Shown here piece by piece: positions 35,629 to 44,444 of a stretch of 64,000 bases of DNA. The DNA is from CAWEQO01 sp963811225. Lineage in GTDB: Bacteria > Chloroflexota > Anaerolineae > Anaerolineales > Anaerolineaceae. Each line of letters opens with the position of its first letter. The first letter of the stretch is position 1. The translations under genes were made by a program, and so were the position numbers. The stretch covers positions 248,001 to 312,000 of the forward strand of contig CAWEQO010000004.1 in NCBI GenBank assembly GCA_963811225.1, in the 5' to 3' direction. The notes beneath the pieces are model-generated. The model had not been told where the DNA came from. It saw only the letters and a program-made list of their open reading frames with translations, and did not search any database.

Positions 35629-37065
35629 TTGTCAACCCAGGCCTTCAGCATTCATGGACATTTTTATCAACCGCCTCGAGAGGACCCGCTGACCGGTGAG
35701 ATTCCCCTGGAGCCCGGCGCCGCGCCGTATCCGAACTGGAACGAGCGCATCTACGACCACTGCTACCGCCCCAACGCCGAGCTGGGCAACTTTGCCCGGA
35801 TCAGCTTCAATGTAGGGCCAACCCTGTTCCAGTGGATGGCGGAGCGCCATCCCGAGACGGTGGCGATGATCGTCGAGCAGGAGCGCAGCAACATGCTGCG
35901 TTACGGCGTGGGCAACGCCCTGGCGCAGTCGTACAATCACACCATCCTGCCGCTTTCATCCAAGGAAGATAAAATCACGCAGGTGCGCTGGGGAATCGGC
36001 GATTTCGAGCACCGTTTCGGGCACAAACCGGAGGGCATGTGGCTGCCGGAGGCGGCGGTGGACACCGAGACCCTGGAGGTGCTGGCGGATGAGGGCATCC
36101 GCTTTACCATCCTGGCGCCCTGGCAGGCGGCTTCGCCCAGCCTGGACGTGTCGAAACCTTACCGAGTGCCGCTGCCCAACGGTAAAGAGATGGTGGCCTT
36201 TTTCTATCACCAGGAACTCAGCATGCGGGTCAGCTTCGACCCGGGCATTTCGGTCAATGCAGACCGCTTCGTTGTCGAGGCGCTGTCGTCGCGCTTCCAA
36301 CCTATGCAGCGCAAATCCGACCCCGACCAGCTGTATATCGTGGCTTCGGACGGCGAGCTGTACGGCCATCACCAGCCGTTCCGCGATAAGTTCCTGTCGT
36401 ATTTGCTCAATGGCGCTTTGCGAGGGAAATCGATCTTACCCACCTACCCGGCCCTATGGCTGAGAGAGCATAAGCCCGAGCAGATCGTGCAAGTGAGGGA
36501 CGACACCTCGTGGAGCTGCCATCATGGCGTGCTGCGCTGGTCTGGCGAATGCGGCTGTACCCCCCATGCGGCCTGGAAGGCGCCGTTGCGGCAGGCGCTG
36601 GAGTCGCTTGCGGAGCAGGTGGATAAGCAGTACCTGGAGATGCTCCGGATGTATCTGCCCGATCCGTGGGAACTGCGCCACCAGTACATCCGGGTGCTGA
36701 ACGGGAACGAACAGTTGGAAGCGCTGATCCGGCGGGTGATCCCGCACGAGCTGTCGCAAGAGGAGCTGATAAAGATCGGCCTGCTGCTGCAGGCACAGTA
36801 CGAGCGCCAGCGCATGTTCACCTCGTGCGGCTGGTTCTTCGACGACTTCGACCGCATCGAGCCGCGCAACAACGTGGCGTATGCAGCCCAGGCTGTCTGG
36901 CTGACCTTCCTGGCGACCGGCGTCAACCTGAACTGCGCGGCGCAGGAGTGGCTCAAGCCGGTGGTGAGCTGGCGCTCGGGCCTTAGAGCAGACGTGGTTT
37001 TCGGTCACCATCTGGAGCGGGCCAGGCAGCATCACCAACTGCCGGATGCGGCAGTGAGCTGTTGA
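35629..37065 (+). CDS. glycoside hydrolase family 57 protein
   Basis: A 478-residue GH57 protein. It begins with FSIHGHFYQPPREDPLTGEI, the first family motif with the HxHxYQPP signature, and has GMWLPEAAVDTETLEVLADE with the catalytic Glu region. The later YIVASDGELYGHHQPF supplies the Asp and His of the second site, and SCHHGVLRWSGECGC follows. The C-terminal half resembles DUF3536. GH57 members cleave or transfer alpha-1,4 glucans; this subgroup is poorly characterised. Start is TTG at 35629, next to the upstream TAA, with AAGGAG 10 bases before. The nearby GH13 protein suggests a joint alpha-glucan role. Its stop codon lies in a 79-base palindromic terminator. Confidence 0.9.
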   Translation: MSTQAFSIHGHFYQPPREDPLTGEIPLEPGAAPYPNWNERIYDHCYRPNAELGNFARISFNVGPTLFQWMAERHPETVAMIVEQERSNMLRYGVGNALAQSYNHTILPLSSKEDKITQVRWGIGDFEHRFGHKPEGMWLPEAAVDTETLEVLADEGIRFTILAPWQAASPSLDVSKPYRVPLPNGKEMVAFFYHQELSMRVSFDPGISVNADRFVVEALSSRFQPMQRKSDPDQLYIVASDGELYGHHQPFRDKFLSYLLNGALRGKSILPTYPALWLREHKPEQIVQVRDDTSWSCHHGVLRWSGECGCTPHAAWKAPLRQALESLAEQVDKQYLEMLRMYLPDPWELRHQYIRVLNGNEQLEALIRRVIPHELSQEELIKIGLLLQAQYERQRMFTSCGWFFDDFDRIEPRNNVAYAAQAVWLTFLATGVNLNCAAQEWLKPVVSWRSGLRADVVFGHHLERARQHHQLPDAAVSC

Positions 37066-37142
37066 TCTTAAACAATAGACTTGAATATAAAAATCGATGT
37101 TACCGACATCGATTTTTATATTCAAGTCTATTGTTTAAGATC
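37064..37142. terminator. 79-bp stem-loop spanning the stop codons of convergent genes
   Basis: Perfect 37-base arms (37064-37100 and 37106-37142) around TACCG. It starts in the TGA of the GH57 gene and ends in the TGA of the FGE-like gene, so both transcripts would end in the same structure. Confidence 0.85.
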
Positions 37143-38184
37143 AGGGCTCATACGCACAGCGGAAGCCGCGGTTCCAGCCAGCCGAATTGGGCGGGTGAAA
37201 GAGACGGACGGTGACTTGCACGTAGTCGAGGGGGTCGAACCAGGAGGCGCCACGCAGGACTTTATCTTTGCCTTTTTCCGGGCCGGCGGGATTCTCTGCA
37301 TCGCCCTTGGGGTAATCTTCTCGGAACCAATCGGCAACCCACTCACGCACGTTGCTGCCCATGTCGAGCACGCCGTACGGGCTGGCGCCCTTGGGATACT
37401 TTCCAACCCGCACGGTAGTGTCATGGTAACTGCCGGCGTTGACCCGGTTGGAACTCGGATCGGCGCTGCCCCAGGGGTACAGGCGCTTGTCCGTGCCGCG
37501 AGCTGCCTTTTCCCATTGGGCCTCGGTCGGCAGGCGGCCGCCGGACCACTCACAGTACTGCTCGGCCTGGTCCCAAACGACATAGACGGTGGGGTGATTG
37601 GCGTAGGCGGGGTCGTAATAGTGTGGGTTGATCTCTTTGCGGATGGGTCGGGAGCAGCCGCCGGAATCCACGCACTGCTTGTACATGGCGTTTGTGACAG
37701 TGGTCTGGTCGATCCAATAGGCATCCAAGTCCACCTTGTGCATGGGCTGGTTGAGGCGGTCACTGAGGCCGTCGGAGGTGCCCATGTTGAATTTCCCGGC
37801 GGGGATGTAGACCTGCAGCATGCCGTCCATGGAGGAGACGCGGGTTGTGCCCGGTTCGAGCCCGGGGGTACTGGTCGGCGCGAGAGTGGAGGTGGGTGCG
37901 AGCGTGCTGGTGGGGGGCGGGGTGGGCGTATCCGGCAGGGGCGTGGTGCTGGGTACTTCGGTGAATGTCTGCGTTGGCTGAATCGGGGCAGCAGTGGCTG
38001 TTTCCGATGCGGGTGCGGCGAAGGTGGCGGTGGCGCTCGACTGCTCGTTCTCGGCTTTGGCGCTCTTGCGCACCAGCGCCGAGAAATGGATGGACAGAAC
38101 CAGTAAAAACAGGCTGAAGAGCCACAGAATCCAACGCCGGGAGCGGGTCTGGGATGCGGTGTAAGGGTACATGCGGGCAGGCAC
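37141..38184 (-). CDS. membrane-anchored formylglycine-generating-enzyme-like (SUMF1) protein
   Basis: A 347-residue protein. A membrane helix at about 17-36 (RRWILWLFSLFLLVLSIHF) is followed by a 75-residue Thr/Pro/Ala linker. The FGE-sulfatase domain spans about 120-347: VYIPAGKFNMGTSDG, DAYWIDQTTVTNAMYKQCVD, RLPTEAQWEKAARG, PYGVLDMGSNVREWVADWF, and RGASWF ... RLFHPPNSAGWNRGFRCAYE. True FGE converts a sulfatase Cys to formylglycine using two copper-binding Cys; those cysteines are not clear here. Many related bacterial proteins have C-type-lectin-like binding or other roles. No sulfatase is nearby. The domain faces outwards by inference. Confidence 0.85.
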   Translation of the reverse strand: MPARMYPYTASQTRSRRWILWLFSLFLLVLSIHFSALVRKSAKAENEQSSATATFAAPASETATAAPIQPTQTFTEVPSTTPLPDTPTPPPTSTLAPTSTLAPTSTPGLEPGTTRVSSMDGMLQVYIPAGKFNMGTSDGLSDRLNQPMHKVDLDAYWIDQTTVTNAMYKQCVDSGGCSRPIRKEINPHYYDPAYANHPTVYVVWDQAEQYCEWSGGRLPTEAQWEKAARGTDKRLYPWGSADPSSNRVNAGSYHDTTVRVGKYPKGASPYGVLDMGSNVREWVADWFREDYPKGDAENPAGPEKGKDKVLRGASWFDPLDYVQVTVRLFHPPNSAGWNRGFRCAYEP

Positions 38185-38235
38185 CTTCCTGAGAGAGTTG
38201 AAGGTGATGTTGCAATTTAGATGCCGAAAAAAGTC

Positions 38236-38303
38236 GATGAGGGAACACAGAGCAGAGGGCCGTCAAAACGTTTTGACGACCCTCTGCTCTGTGTTCCCTC
38301 ATC
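38236..38303. terminator. 68-bp palindrome after the GH13 gene
   Basis: Two 34-base arms (38236-38269 and 38270-38303) with one mismatch and no loop, centred on AAAACGTTTT. It lies 8 bases downstream of the GH13 stop at 38311 and before the FGE-like gene on the same strand. Confidence 0.85.
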
Positions 38304-38310
38304 CAGTTTT

Positions 38311-41300
38311 TTACTCTTTGAGCGCTTCCAGCAGCTTCTCCACCTTGTAATCCGACTGCTCTTCGGCTTCCAGCAGGGACTGGACGATCTCGTGCACGTC
38401 GAGGGTCTGCTCGACCAGCTGGCCGGCGGTGGTCTTCTGCCGCCCGGCGGCTTCGAACAGGCTGACGGCTGCCATCCACCAGGCGAACTCGTCGAAGGCC
38501 TCCTGGTTGAACCACAGCACGTCCTTATAGCGGTTGACGCCCACGAAGCGCTGCACGGTGTCGTTCGACAGCCAGGACTGCAGCACCTGGCGCAGGGGCT
38601 TCTTGCCCAGTTCTGTGTACCAGTTTTGCTGGGCCACCAGCATCCGCACCACATCGACCAGTCGGGCTGCTTTACCCTCCTCGATATCCATGGACTGGTA
38701 GGTCTCTTTGAGAATGCGGGCGAGCTGCCACTCTTCGATCCAGCTCAGGCTGGCGCTCTGGAAGTCCTCGGTGCCGGTCAGCTTGCCCAGGTCTTGCACG
38801 AACACCCAGCCAAACAGCGCCAGCCAGCGCTCATCGTGATCTTCCAGACCTTCACGGACATAATCAACGGCCTTGGGATACGCTTTCGAAGCGCGCGGCA
38901 CGGGGTAGAGCTTCTCCAGCGCCGGCAGCGAGAGCAGGGCTTCCAGGCGGCGCTGGACTTCGGTTAAGATCTCATCCTTGTTTTGATTGTCACCGGTCAG
39001 GAACTGGATGCCGTCCAACAGGTGGGCGGTCTTCTCTGCGGCTTCCTTGAGCAAGGCCTCGGGCAGTTCAGCCGTCTCTTGATCCAGACGGTTGTCGAGC
39101 AGGTACTGGAAGTAACCGGGATTGGCGATCTGGCGGAAGGGATGCTGCACGGGCTGCAGAACCAGCTCTTTGAGGGCGCCTTCCACACTGGGCACGCCAC
39201 TGCCGCTGAGGTACTGGCTCAACTGGCGGTAGGAGTGGAATTCATTATCCTGCACCTGGCGGAAGTCCAAGAAGGCATGGTAGTTGAAAGCGCCCAGCTG
39301 CAGGAACAGTCCATTCTCCTGGAGTTCCAAACTGGGGCGGATGTACTCGAGGTTGGTAATGCTGTCGCGGAAGACGACGAAGGTATCCTCCGCGGGGTGC
39401 AGGCCGAGGCCCTCGGCCAGGCTGCGTTGAACGACCGTCTTTGTGCTGCGATCCATGTAGCCGGCCGACATGCGGACCCAACCGGCGGTGTCGGAGAACT
39501 TGTTGTGGAATACCACCAGGTTGTGATGGTCGCCCACGCCGTTGGAGTAGGCGTAGACATCCTCATCGACGAAACCGGCCTGATTGAAGAAATCGTACAG
39601 CAGGAAGTTGTCGACACCAGCGAACTCGGCTCGGCGGTGCATGAGCGGGAAGACCTCACGCTCATGGCGTTCGATCAGGTAGGGGTCGGGGAACTCGTTC
39701 CAGTAGGCGCGGCGAAACTCCATGCCATACTTTTCGGAGAAGCCCTGCACCTGGCCGTGTCCGAACATCGGCAAGCCGGGCAGGGTGACCAGCATGACCG
39801 CGGTGCCGAAGTACTTGTCGCCCTTGCCGAACTGGTCGACGGCGGTGCGCTCATCGGGGTTGTTCATGAAGTTGACGAAGCGCTTCATGATTTCGGGCTC
39901 GAATTCGAGGGTATTCTTCATCACCTGGCGATACTTGGCGTTGTCCTCGTTGCGCATCATATTCATGAAGGCGCTGTTGTAGACGCGATGCATGCCCAGC
40001 GAGCGCACGAAGTAGCCCTCCATCAGCCAGAATGCCTCGGCAAGCAAGAGCGTGTCGGGCGCTTCGACTGCGGCCCGATCGACTACTTCGCGCCAGAACT
40101 CCTCAGGCATGGCGGCGTCGAACTGCTCTTTGGTCATGCTGTGCTCGGCGCGTGAGGGAATGTCGCCGCCGGTGCCGGGCTGCGGGAACCACAGGCGCTG
40201 GTAATGGCGCTTGGTGAGGGTCATGGCGGCGTCGAAGCGGATGATGGAGAAGCGCCGGGCAACATCCAGGATGGTCTGGATGATGGCCTCGCGCACCTCA
40301 GGCTTGAGGTAATCCAGCTGGGCGGTATCGTTCCAGGGCATGGAGGTGCCGTCGTTGCCGTGGTAGATGTACTGGGTGGCGCCGTTGTCGTGGTCGACGC
40401 GCTTGAAAACGACGGCTGCGTCGGTGTGGTCGTAATAGTGATCTTCCAGGTAAATGCCGACCCGGTCGGTGGGGGAGAGGTTAGGGCCGTTGAAGGTGTA
40501 GGAGGGGAAGGGGCTGTAATCCTGCGAGATGAAGCGCTCGGGATGGTCGACGACCCAGGAGGAGTCGATGCCCATGTGGTTGGGGACCATGTCGCTGGCC
40601 AGGCGGATGCCGTAGCGGCGGGCACGCTCGTTGAGGTTGCGGTAGGCATCCTCACCGCCCAGGTCGGCGGCGATGTTGTAGGAAGCCAGGGAGTAAGCCG
40701 AAGCGATGGCTTCTGGATTGCCCATCATCTTCTTGATGATGGCGGAGGCCTCACTGCGCTCCCACAGCCCGATCAGCCACAGGCCGGTAAAGCCCCAACG
40801 CGCCAGCTTCTCAAGCTCTTCATCCGGGATTTGATCCAGGCGGGTAATGCTTGCGCCATACTGCTGGCTGAGCTGGTCGAGCCAGACGTAGGTGTTCTTC
40901 GCGATCAGCACCAGGCGCACCATCCAGTCACGATCGAGGCTAAAACGCTCGGGCTCGGCTTCGGCGGCCGCCAGATCATAAATCGGGATCGGTACGGGGC
41001 CGGGACCGCCCAGGAAGCCCATTTTATGTTCTTCCAGGATCAGGTCGAGGCTGCTGAGCAGGCGGTATAGGTAGCGTCCGAGCAGCTCAGACCAGCGGCG
41101 GCGAATGAAGTTGAGCTGGCCTTCGAGGGAGTTGGGGTCGTTCAGGGCCGGGGCGCGCAGCATATCGATCAGGTTCTGGTTGTCAGGACCGAACTTGGGC
41201 TGTTTCTCGAAGAAAGCGTGCAGGTCGCGCAGGACGCGCGGGTACGCCGTCTCGACCGACAGGCGGTCGTCATCGAACAGCTCCTGGAAGGGGTTGAAGG

Positions 41301-41769
41301 CCGGGTTCTTGTTCGCGATCCAGAGCATGAGCATCTCTTCCAGGGCGACGGCCCGGTTGGAGATCCCCTCGGTCTCGCCCTGCAGGTACTCGTCCACGGT
41401 CAGCTCGCCTTTAAAGACCGCAATGGGCGGGAACTCGCCCGTGAAGGCGGCCAGGGTGCGCTCCAGCGCCTGGTCGCCGACCTCTTGGGCCAGGTATTTC
41501 AGGGCTTCTTGCATGACCTCGGGATTCTTTTGTTCCCGGTACATCTGGACGACGTGATGCAGGATTTCGTCAATCAAACCCATGGCGTTGATCTGCCCGG
41601 CTTTGACGGCCTGCTCGGGGAACTGCACCAGATCACGGCGCTGGTTCATCTTTTGGGCGAAGATCCGCGCCGCGTGGAAATTGGCGAATATGACGTTGCC
41701 GGAATATCGGAACAGGCTCTGGTCGAATTTATACCGGTCACGTGCCAGACGTGAAATGTGAAACTCCAT
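38311..41769 (-). CDS. large alpha-amylase-family (GH13) protein
   Basis: A 1152-residue cytoplasmic protein without signal peptide. A helical N-terminal region of about 300 residues precedes a GH13 barrel at about 310-780. Conserved region I is SDMVPNHMG. Region II, SIIRFDAAM, holds the nucleophile Asp near 513. Region III, LLLAEAFW, holds the acid Glu near 578. Region IV, normally FxxxHD, reads VNFMNNPDE near 635, so the His is replaced while the Asp remains. A long C-terminal helical region follows. The nucleophile and acid suggest an active alpha-glucan enzyme, perhaps a glucanotransferase or trehalose-type enzyme, but the subfamily is not identified. A good GGAGG site precedes the ATG. 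Confidence 0.85.
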   Translation of the reverse strand: MEFHISRLARDRYKFDQSLFRYSGNVIFANFHAARIFAQKMNQRRDLVQFPEQAVKAGQINAMGLIDEILHHVVQMYREQKNPEVMQEALKYLAQEVGDQALERTLAAFTGEFPPIAVFKGELTVDEYLQGETEGISNRAVALEEMLMLWIANKNPAFNPFQELFDDDRLSVETAYPRVLRDLHAFFEKQPKFGPDNQNLIDMLRAPALNDPNSLEGQLNFIRRRWSELLGRYLYRLLSSLDLILEEHKMGFLGGPGPVPIPIYDLAAAEAEPERFSLDRDWMVRLVLIAKNTYVWLDQLSQQYGASITRLDQIPDEELEKLARWGFTGLWLIGLWERSEASAIIKKMMGNPEAIASAYSLASYNIAADLGGEDAYRNLNERARRYGIRLASDMVPNHMGIDSSWVVDHPERFISQDYSPFPSYTFNGPNLSPTDRVGIYLEDHYYDHTDAAVVFKRVDHDNGATQYIYHGNDGTSMPWNDTAQLDYLKPEVREAIIQTILDVARRFSIIRFDAAMTLTKRHYQRLWFPQPGTGGDIPSRAEHSMTKEQFDAAMPEEFWREVVDRAAVEAPDTLLLAEAFWLMEGYFVRSLGMHRVYNSAFMNMMRNEDNAKYRQVMKNTLEFEPEIMKRFVNFMNNPDERTAVDQFGKGDKYFGTAVMLVTLPGLPMFGHGQVQGFSEKYGMEFRRAYWNEFPDPYLIERHEREVFPLMHRRAEFAGVDNFLLYDFFNQAGFVDEDVYAYSNGVGDHHNLVVFHNKFSDTAGWVRMSAGYMDRSTKTVVQRSLAEGLGLHPAEDTFVVFRDSITNLEYIRPSLELQENGLFLQLGAFNYHAFLDFRQVQDNEFHSYRQLSQYLSGSGVPSVEGALKELVLQPVQHPFRQIANPGYFQYLLDNRLDQETAELPEALLKEAAEKTAHLLDGIQFLTGDNQNKDEILTEVQRRLEALLSLPALEKLYPVPRASKAYPKAVDYVREGLEDHDERWLALFGWVFVQDLGKLTGTEDFQSASLSWIEEWQLARILKETYQSMDIEEGKAARLVDVVRMLVAQQNWYTELGKKPLRQVLQSWLSNDTVQRFVGVNRYKDVLWFNQEAFDEFAWWMAAVSLFEAAGRQKTTAGQLVEQTLDVHEIVQSLLEAEEQSDYKVEKLLEALKE

Positions 41770-41927
41770 TAATTCCCCTCCTGGATTTTAGCATTCCGCG
41801 CCTCAGGCCCCTGATGAGAGGCGGATGGATGTTAAAGTTATAACAGAAGCAAAGGGCAGATACCGCTCTCCGTTCTCGAATCTCTTCAAGAGGGTTCCCT
41901 CGGCCTGGGAATATTAAATCCTGCCGG

Positions 41928-42797
41928 TTATATTTGGGCCAGTTCTGGGATTGCCAGCCAGTCGCCTTTGTGGCCTTCCACCTGGATGCCTGTGACGATG
42001 CGCCCGGCCTTGGCGAGGCGCTCGACCGTGTCCTGGAAGTCGGCAGGGGTCCAGCCAAAGAGCTTGCGGGCATCGCCCTTGGTGGCGGCGCCGACCGAGA
42101 GCAGGTAGGTCTCCAGCAGCTTCATGCGGGCCTCTTCATCACTGATGAAGCGAGCCTGCTCTTGCAGCTCGGGCATATGGCGCGGGACGATATCGTAGTA
42201 GAAGGCATAGTTCCAGGCGCCGGCCTGAGAGATGCCGGTCGGCATGATCTTCATCTCGATCTGCAGGTCTTCAAGGGCGCGGTTGAAGCGGGAGGAGCTG
42301 GTCTCGCTGGACAGGTGGGCGGCTTTACGGAGACTGATGGTGTCAAGCCGGCCTTCACGCAGCAGGGCTTCGTATACGTTGCGCGACTCCATGGTCATTT
42401 TGCCGGCTTGGTACTGGAGCATGTAGTCATTCTCAGGATCGCCAAAGTTGGGCGAGAGCGCGTAGAAGTAGGGCGCCAGCTCCAGCGAGATCATGGTGTT
42501 GCGGCGGCGCAGCATGCGGGCGTAGTACCAGCGCTTCTGGCCAAGCATCTTGTCTTTCCAATCCCAGGTGACGTGACCGGGATCGTCATGGTTGTCCGGC
42601 ACCGGACGGTCCCCGGCGACGGCTGCCCAAAGACTGGGCAGGTTTTGGAAGCTCTTGTTGGGCCAGAAGAAAATGAAGCCGCGTTCGTTAACGAATTCAA
42701 CCGCCTGCTCGACGGTTTTTAACCGCAGTCGTGGATCTGTGCGGAAGGTATGGGCGTGGTAGGCTGATAATAGTTCGGATGCATGTTCTAGGATCAT
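41928..42797 (-). CDS. winged-helix DNA-binding protein, AlkZ/YcaQ-related
   Basis: A 289-residue protein from ATG 42797; a frame extension upstream runs into the thiolase gene and is not used. The segment FVNERGFIFFWPNKSFQNLP then LWAAVAGDRPVPDN, and ALEDLQIEMKIMPTG with SRFNRALEDL, resemble the winged-helix family that includes the AlkZ and YcaQ DNA glycosylases for cross-links and bulky alkyl bases. I do not see the QxQ/QxD catalytic motif of these glycosylases, so it may only bind DNA. It lies 10 bases after the thiolase stop, probably in one transcript, but the two have no obvious shared role. Confidence 0.55.
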   Translation of the reverse strand: MILEHASELLSAYHAHTFRTDPRLRLKTVEQAVEFVNERGFIFFWPNKSFQNLPSLWAAVAGDRPVPDNHDDPGHVTWDWKDKMLGQKRWYYARMLRRRNTMISLELAPYFYALSPNFGDPENDYMLQYQAGKMTMESRNVYEALLREGRLDTISLRKAAHLSSETSSSRFNRALEDLQIEMKIMPTGISQAGAWNYAFYYDIVPRHMPELQEQARFISDEEARMKLLETYLLSVGAATKGDARKLFGWTPADFQDTVERLAKAGRIVTGIQVEGHKGDWLAIPELAQI

Positions 42798-42807
42798 GAA
42801 TAGAATT

Positions 42808-43962
42808 TTATCTTCTACCCAAGATATGCGCAATGATATTCGAGCCGCTGCCGCCGATATTTTGAGCCATGCCGATGCGGGCGTCCTGCACCTGCGTGCC
42901 GCCGGCTTCACCTCGCAGCTGCTGCACGACCTCAATCAGCTGATACATACCGGTTGCGCCGACCGGATGGCCGCGCGCCTTGAGCCCGCCTCGAGTGGCG
43001 ACCGGGATGCGGCCTTTGGGCGTGATCTGGCCCTCGATCGCCAGGCGAGGGCCCTGGCCCTTCTGTGCAAAGCCGGCGGCTTCCAATGAGAGGGTGGCCA
43101 TGATGGTGAACGCATCATGCAGCTCGAACAGGTCGATATCCTGCGGACCGATGCCGGCCTGCGCATAGGCATCACGGGCGGACTTCTCGGCGGCGGTCAA
43201 CCAGGTGGGCATACGTCGGTCGTGGACCGCGATGGTATCGGTGGCGGCAGCCGAGCCCAGCACCTGGACCACCGGCAGACCGCGCTTGCGCACCATCTCA
43301 GCGGGCACGATCACGGCTGCAGCCGCGCCGTCTCCCATTGGGGAGGCGTCGAACAGGTTGATCGGGTCGCAGATGATGGGTGAGTTTTGATATACCTTCT
43401 CAGAGATGGCCTTCCGGAAGCGGGCGTTGGGATTGTGGACGCCGTTGGCGTGGGCGTTAATGGAGAATCCGGCGAAATCAGCGTGCTTCCAGCCGTACTC
43501 GTGCATATAACGCTGCATGACCAGGGCGTTCAGGGCCACGAACGAGAGGCCCATATCGCCTTCCCAGTCGGCATCCGCGGCGGTGGCCAGTTCAGCGGTG
43601 ATCTCGCCGCCGGGGGAGTCGGTCATCTTTTCAACACCGACCGCCACGACGGCATCCATATCGCCGGAGGCCACGGCCATGACCGCCGAGCGGAAAGCGG
43701 CTGCGCCTGAGCTGCAGGCGGCTTCGATCCGCAGGCCCTCGGCGTAGCGCATCCCGACCCAGTCGGCGATGTAGGCGCCCAGGTGCTGCTGGTGATTGGC
43801 CGAGCCGCTCATCATATTGCCGACGAAGATGCCCTCGGCGCCCGGCAGCCCGGCATCTTGCAAAGCGGCCAGCACGGCATCGCCGGCCAGCTCGCGCAGT
43901 GATTTTTCCCACTGTTCATCGACCTTGGTTTGACCGATCCCCAATACTGCAACTTCACGCAT
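42808..43962 (-). CDS. thiolase-family acyltransferase (archaeal/SCPx type)
   Basis: A 384-residue thiolase from ATG 43962 behind GAGGGA. The nucleophile is Cys in IEAACSSGAAAFRSA. The other active-site parts are FELHDAFTIMA and GGLKARGHPVGATG. This matches the SCP2/archaeal acetyl-CoA acetyltransferase branch rather than FadA. That branch normally works with a DUF35 OB-fold protein and HMG-CoA synthase, supporting mevalonate synthesis or CoA-thioester breakdown. Neither partner is adjacent here, so they must lie elsewhere if needed. No signal peptide. Downstream is the winged-helix gene. A purine-rich leader with TATAAT-like sequences lies upstream. Confidence 0.9.
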   Translation of the reverse strand: MREVAVLGIGQTKVDEQWEKSLRELAGDAVLAALQDAGLPGAEGIFVGNMMSGSANHQQHLGAYIADWVGMRYAEGLRIEAACSSGAAAFRSAVMAVASGDMDAVVAVGVEKMTDSPGGEITAELATAADADWEGDMGLSFVALNALVMQRYMHEYGWKHADFAGFSINAHANGVHNPNARFRKAISEKVYQNSPIICDPINLFDASPMGDGAAAAVIVPAEMVRKRGLPVVQVLGSAAATDTIAVHDRRMPTWLTAAEKSARDAYAQAGIGPQDIDLFELHDAFTIMATLSLEAAGFAQKGQGPRLAIEGQITPKGRIPVATRGGLKARGHPVGATGMYQLIEVVQQLRGEAGGTQVQDARIGMAQNIGGSGSNIIAHILGRR

Positions 43963-44444
43963 AAATGATTCCCTCAATCCTGGTGCTTAAAACCGGTCCG
44001 AGAATTCGGAGTGGTTACGGATGTGTCTGGTGTAATTATAGGAATAATTCCTCTCAGGAACTATCAATTGTCCAATTATACCGCCTTGAACCTCAGCGGA
44101 TTGTACAAGGCCCGTTTCGATATCCTTGTAATGGCAGCCTGGCGCAGTGACACTGCCGAAAGGGCGTTGAGACGATCCAACGTGCGATGCAAATGTCAGC
44201 GGATCAGAATAAACCATTCGAACGCAGGTTTTGAATGGAAACACAGGCTGCCAGGACAAGGTCAATCCAGAACACTTCCAAAATCGAGACCGGTGATAGA
44301 ATTAGGTCGGCTGCCGGCGGCAGGAAAGGAAGCCCGCGCAAGTGTCGATTATCACAGTAGTCGTCTGGGAAAGATGATTGCCTGTTTGCGATGGCTCCGC
44401 TGCGGCAAACACACAATCAATTTTAACCGACGAAGGAGTATGCA
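43963..44444. other. long intergenic region between thiolase and CapA genes
   Basis: A 482-base region separating divergent genes. Leftward TATAAT-like hexamers in 44025-44085 could serve the thiolase, and a palindrome GGAATAATTCC is at 44041-44051. A short open frame here overlaps the CapA start but shows no recognisable protein. AAGGAG at 44433-44438 is the ribosome site of the CapA gene. I see no RNA gene or known riboswitch. Confidence 0.4.

Noticed and set aside
37141..38184. Calling the SUMF1-like protein a sulfatase-activating enzyme
   Set aside because: No sulfatase gene is nearby and the copper-binding cysteines are not evident.
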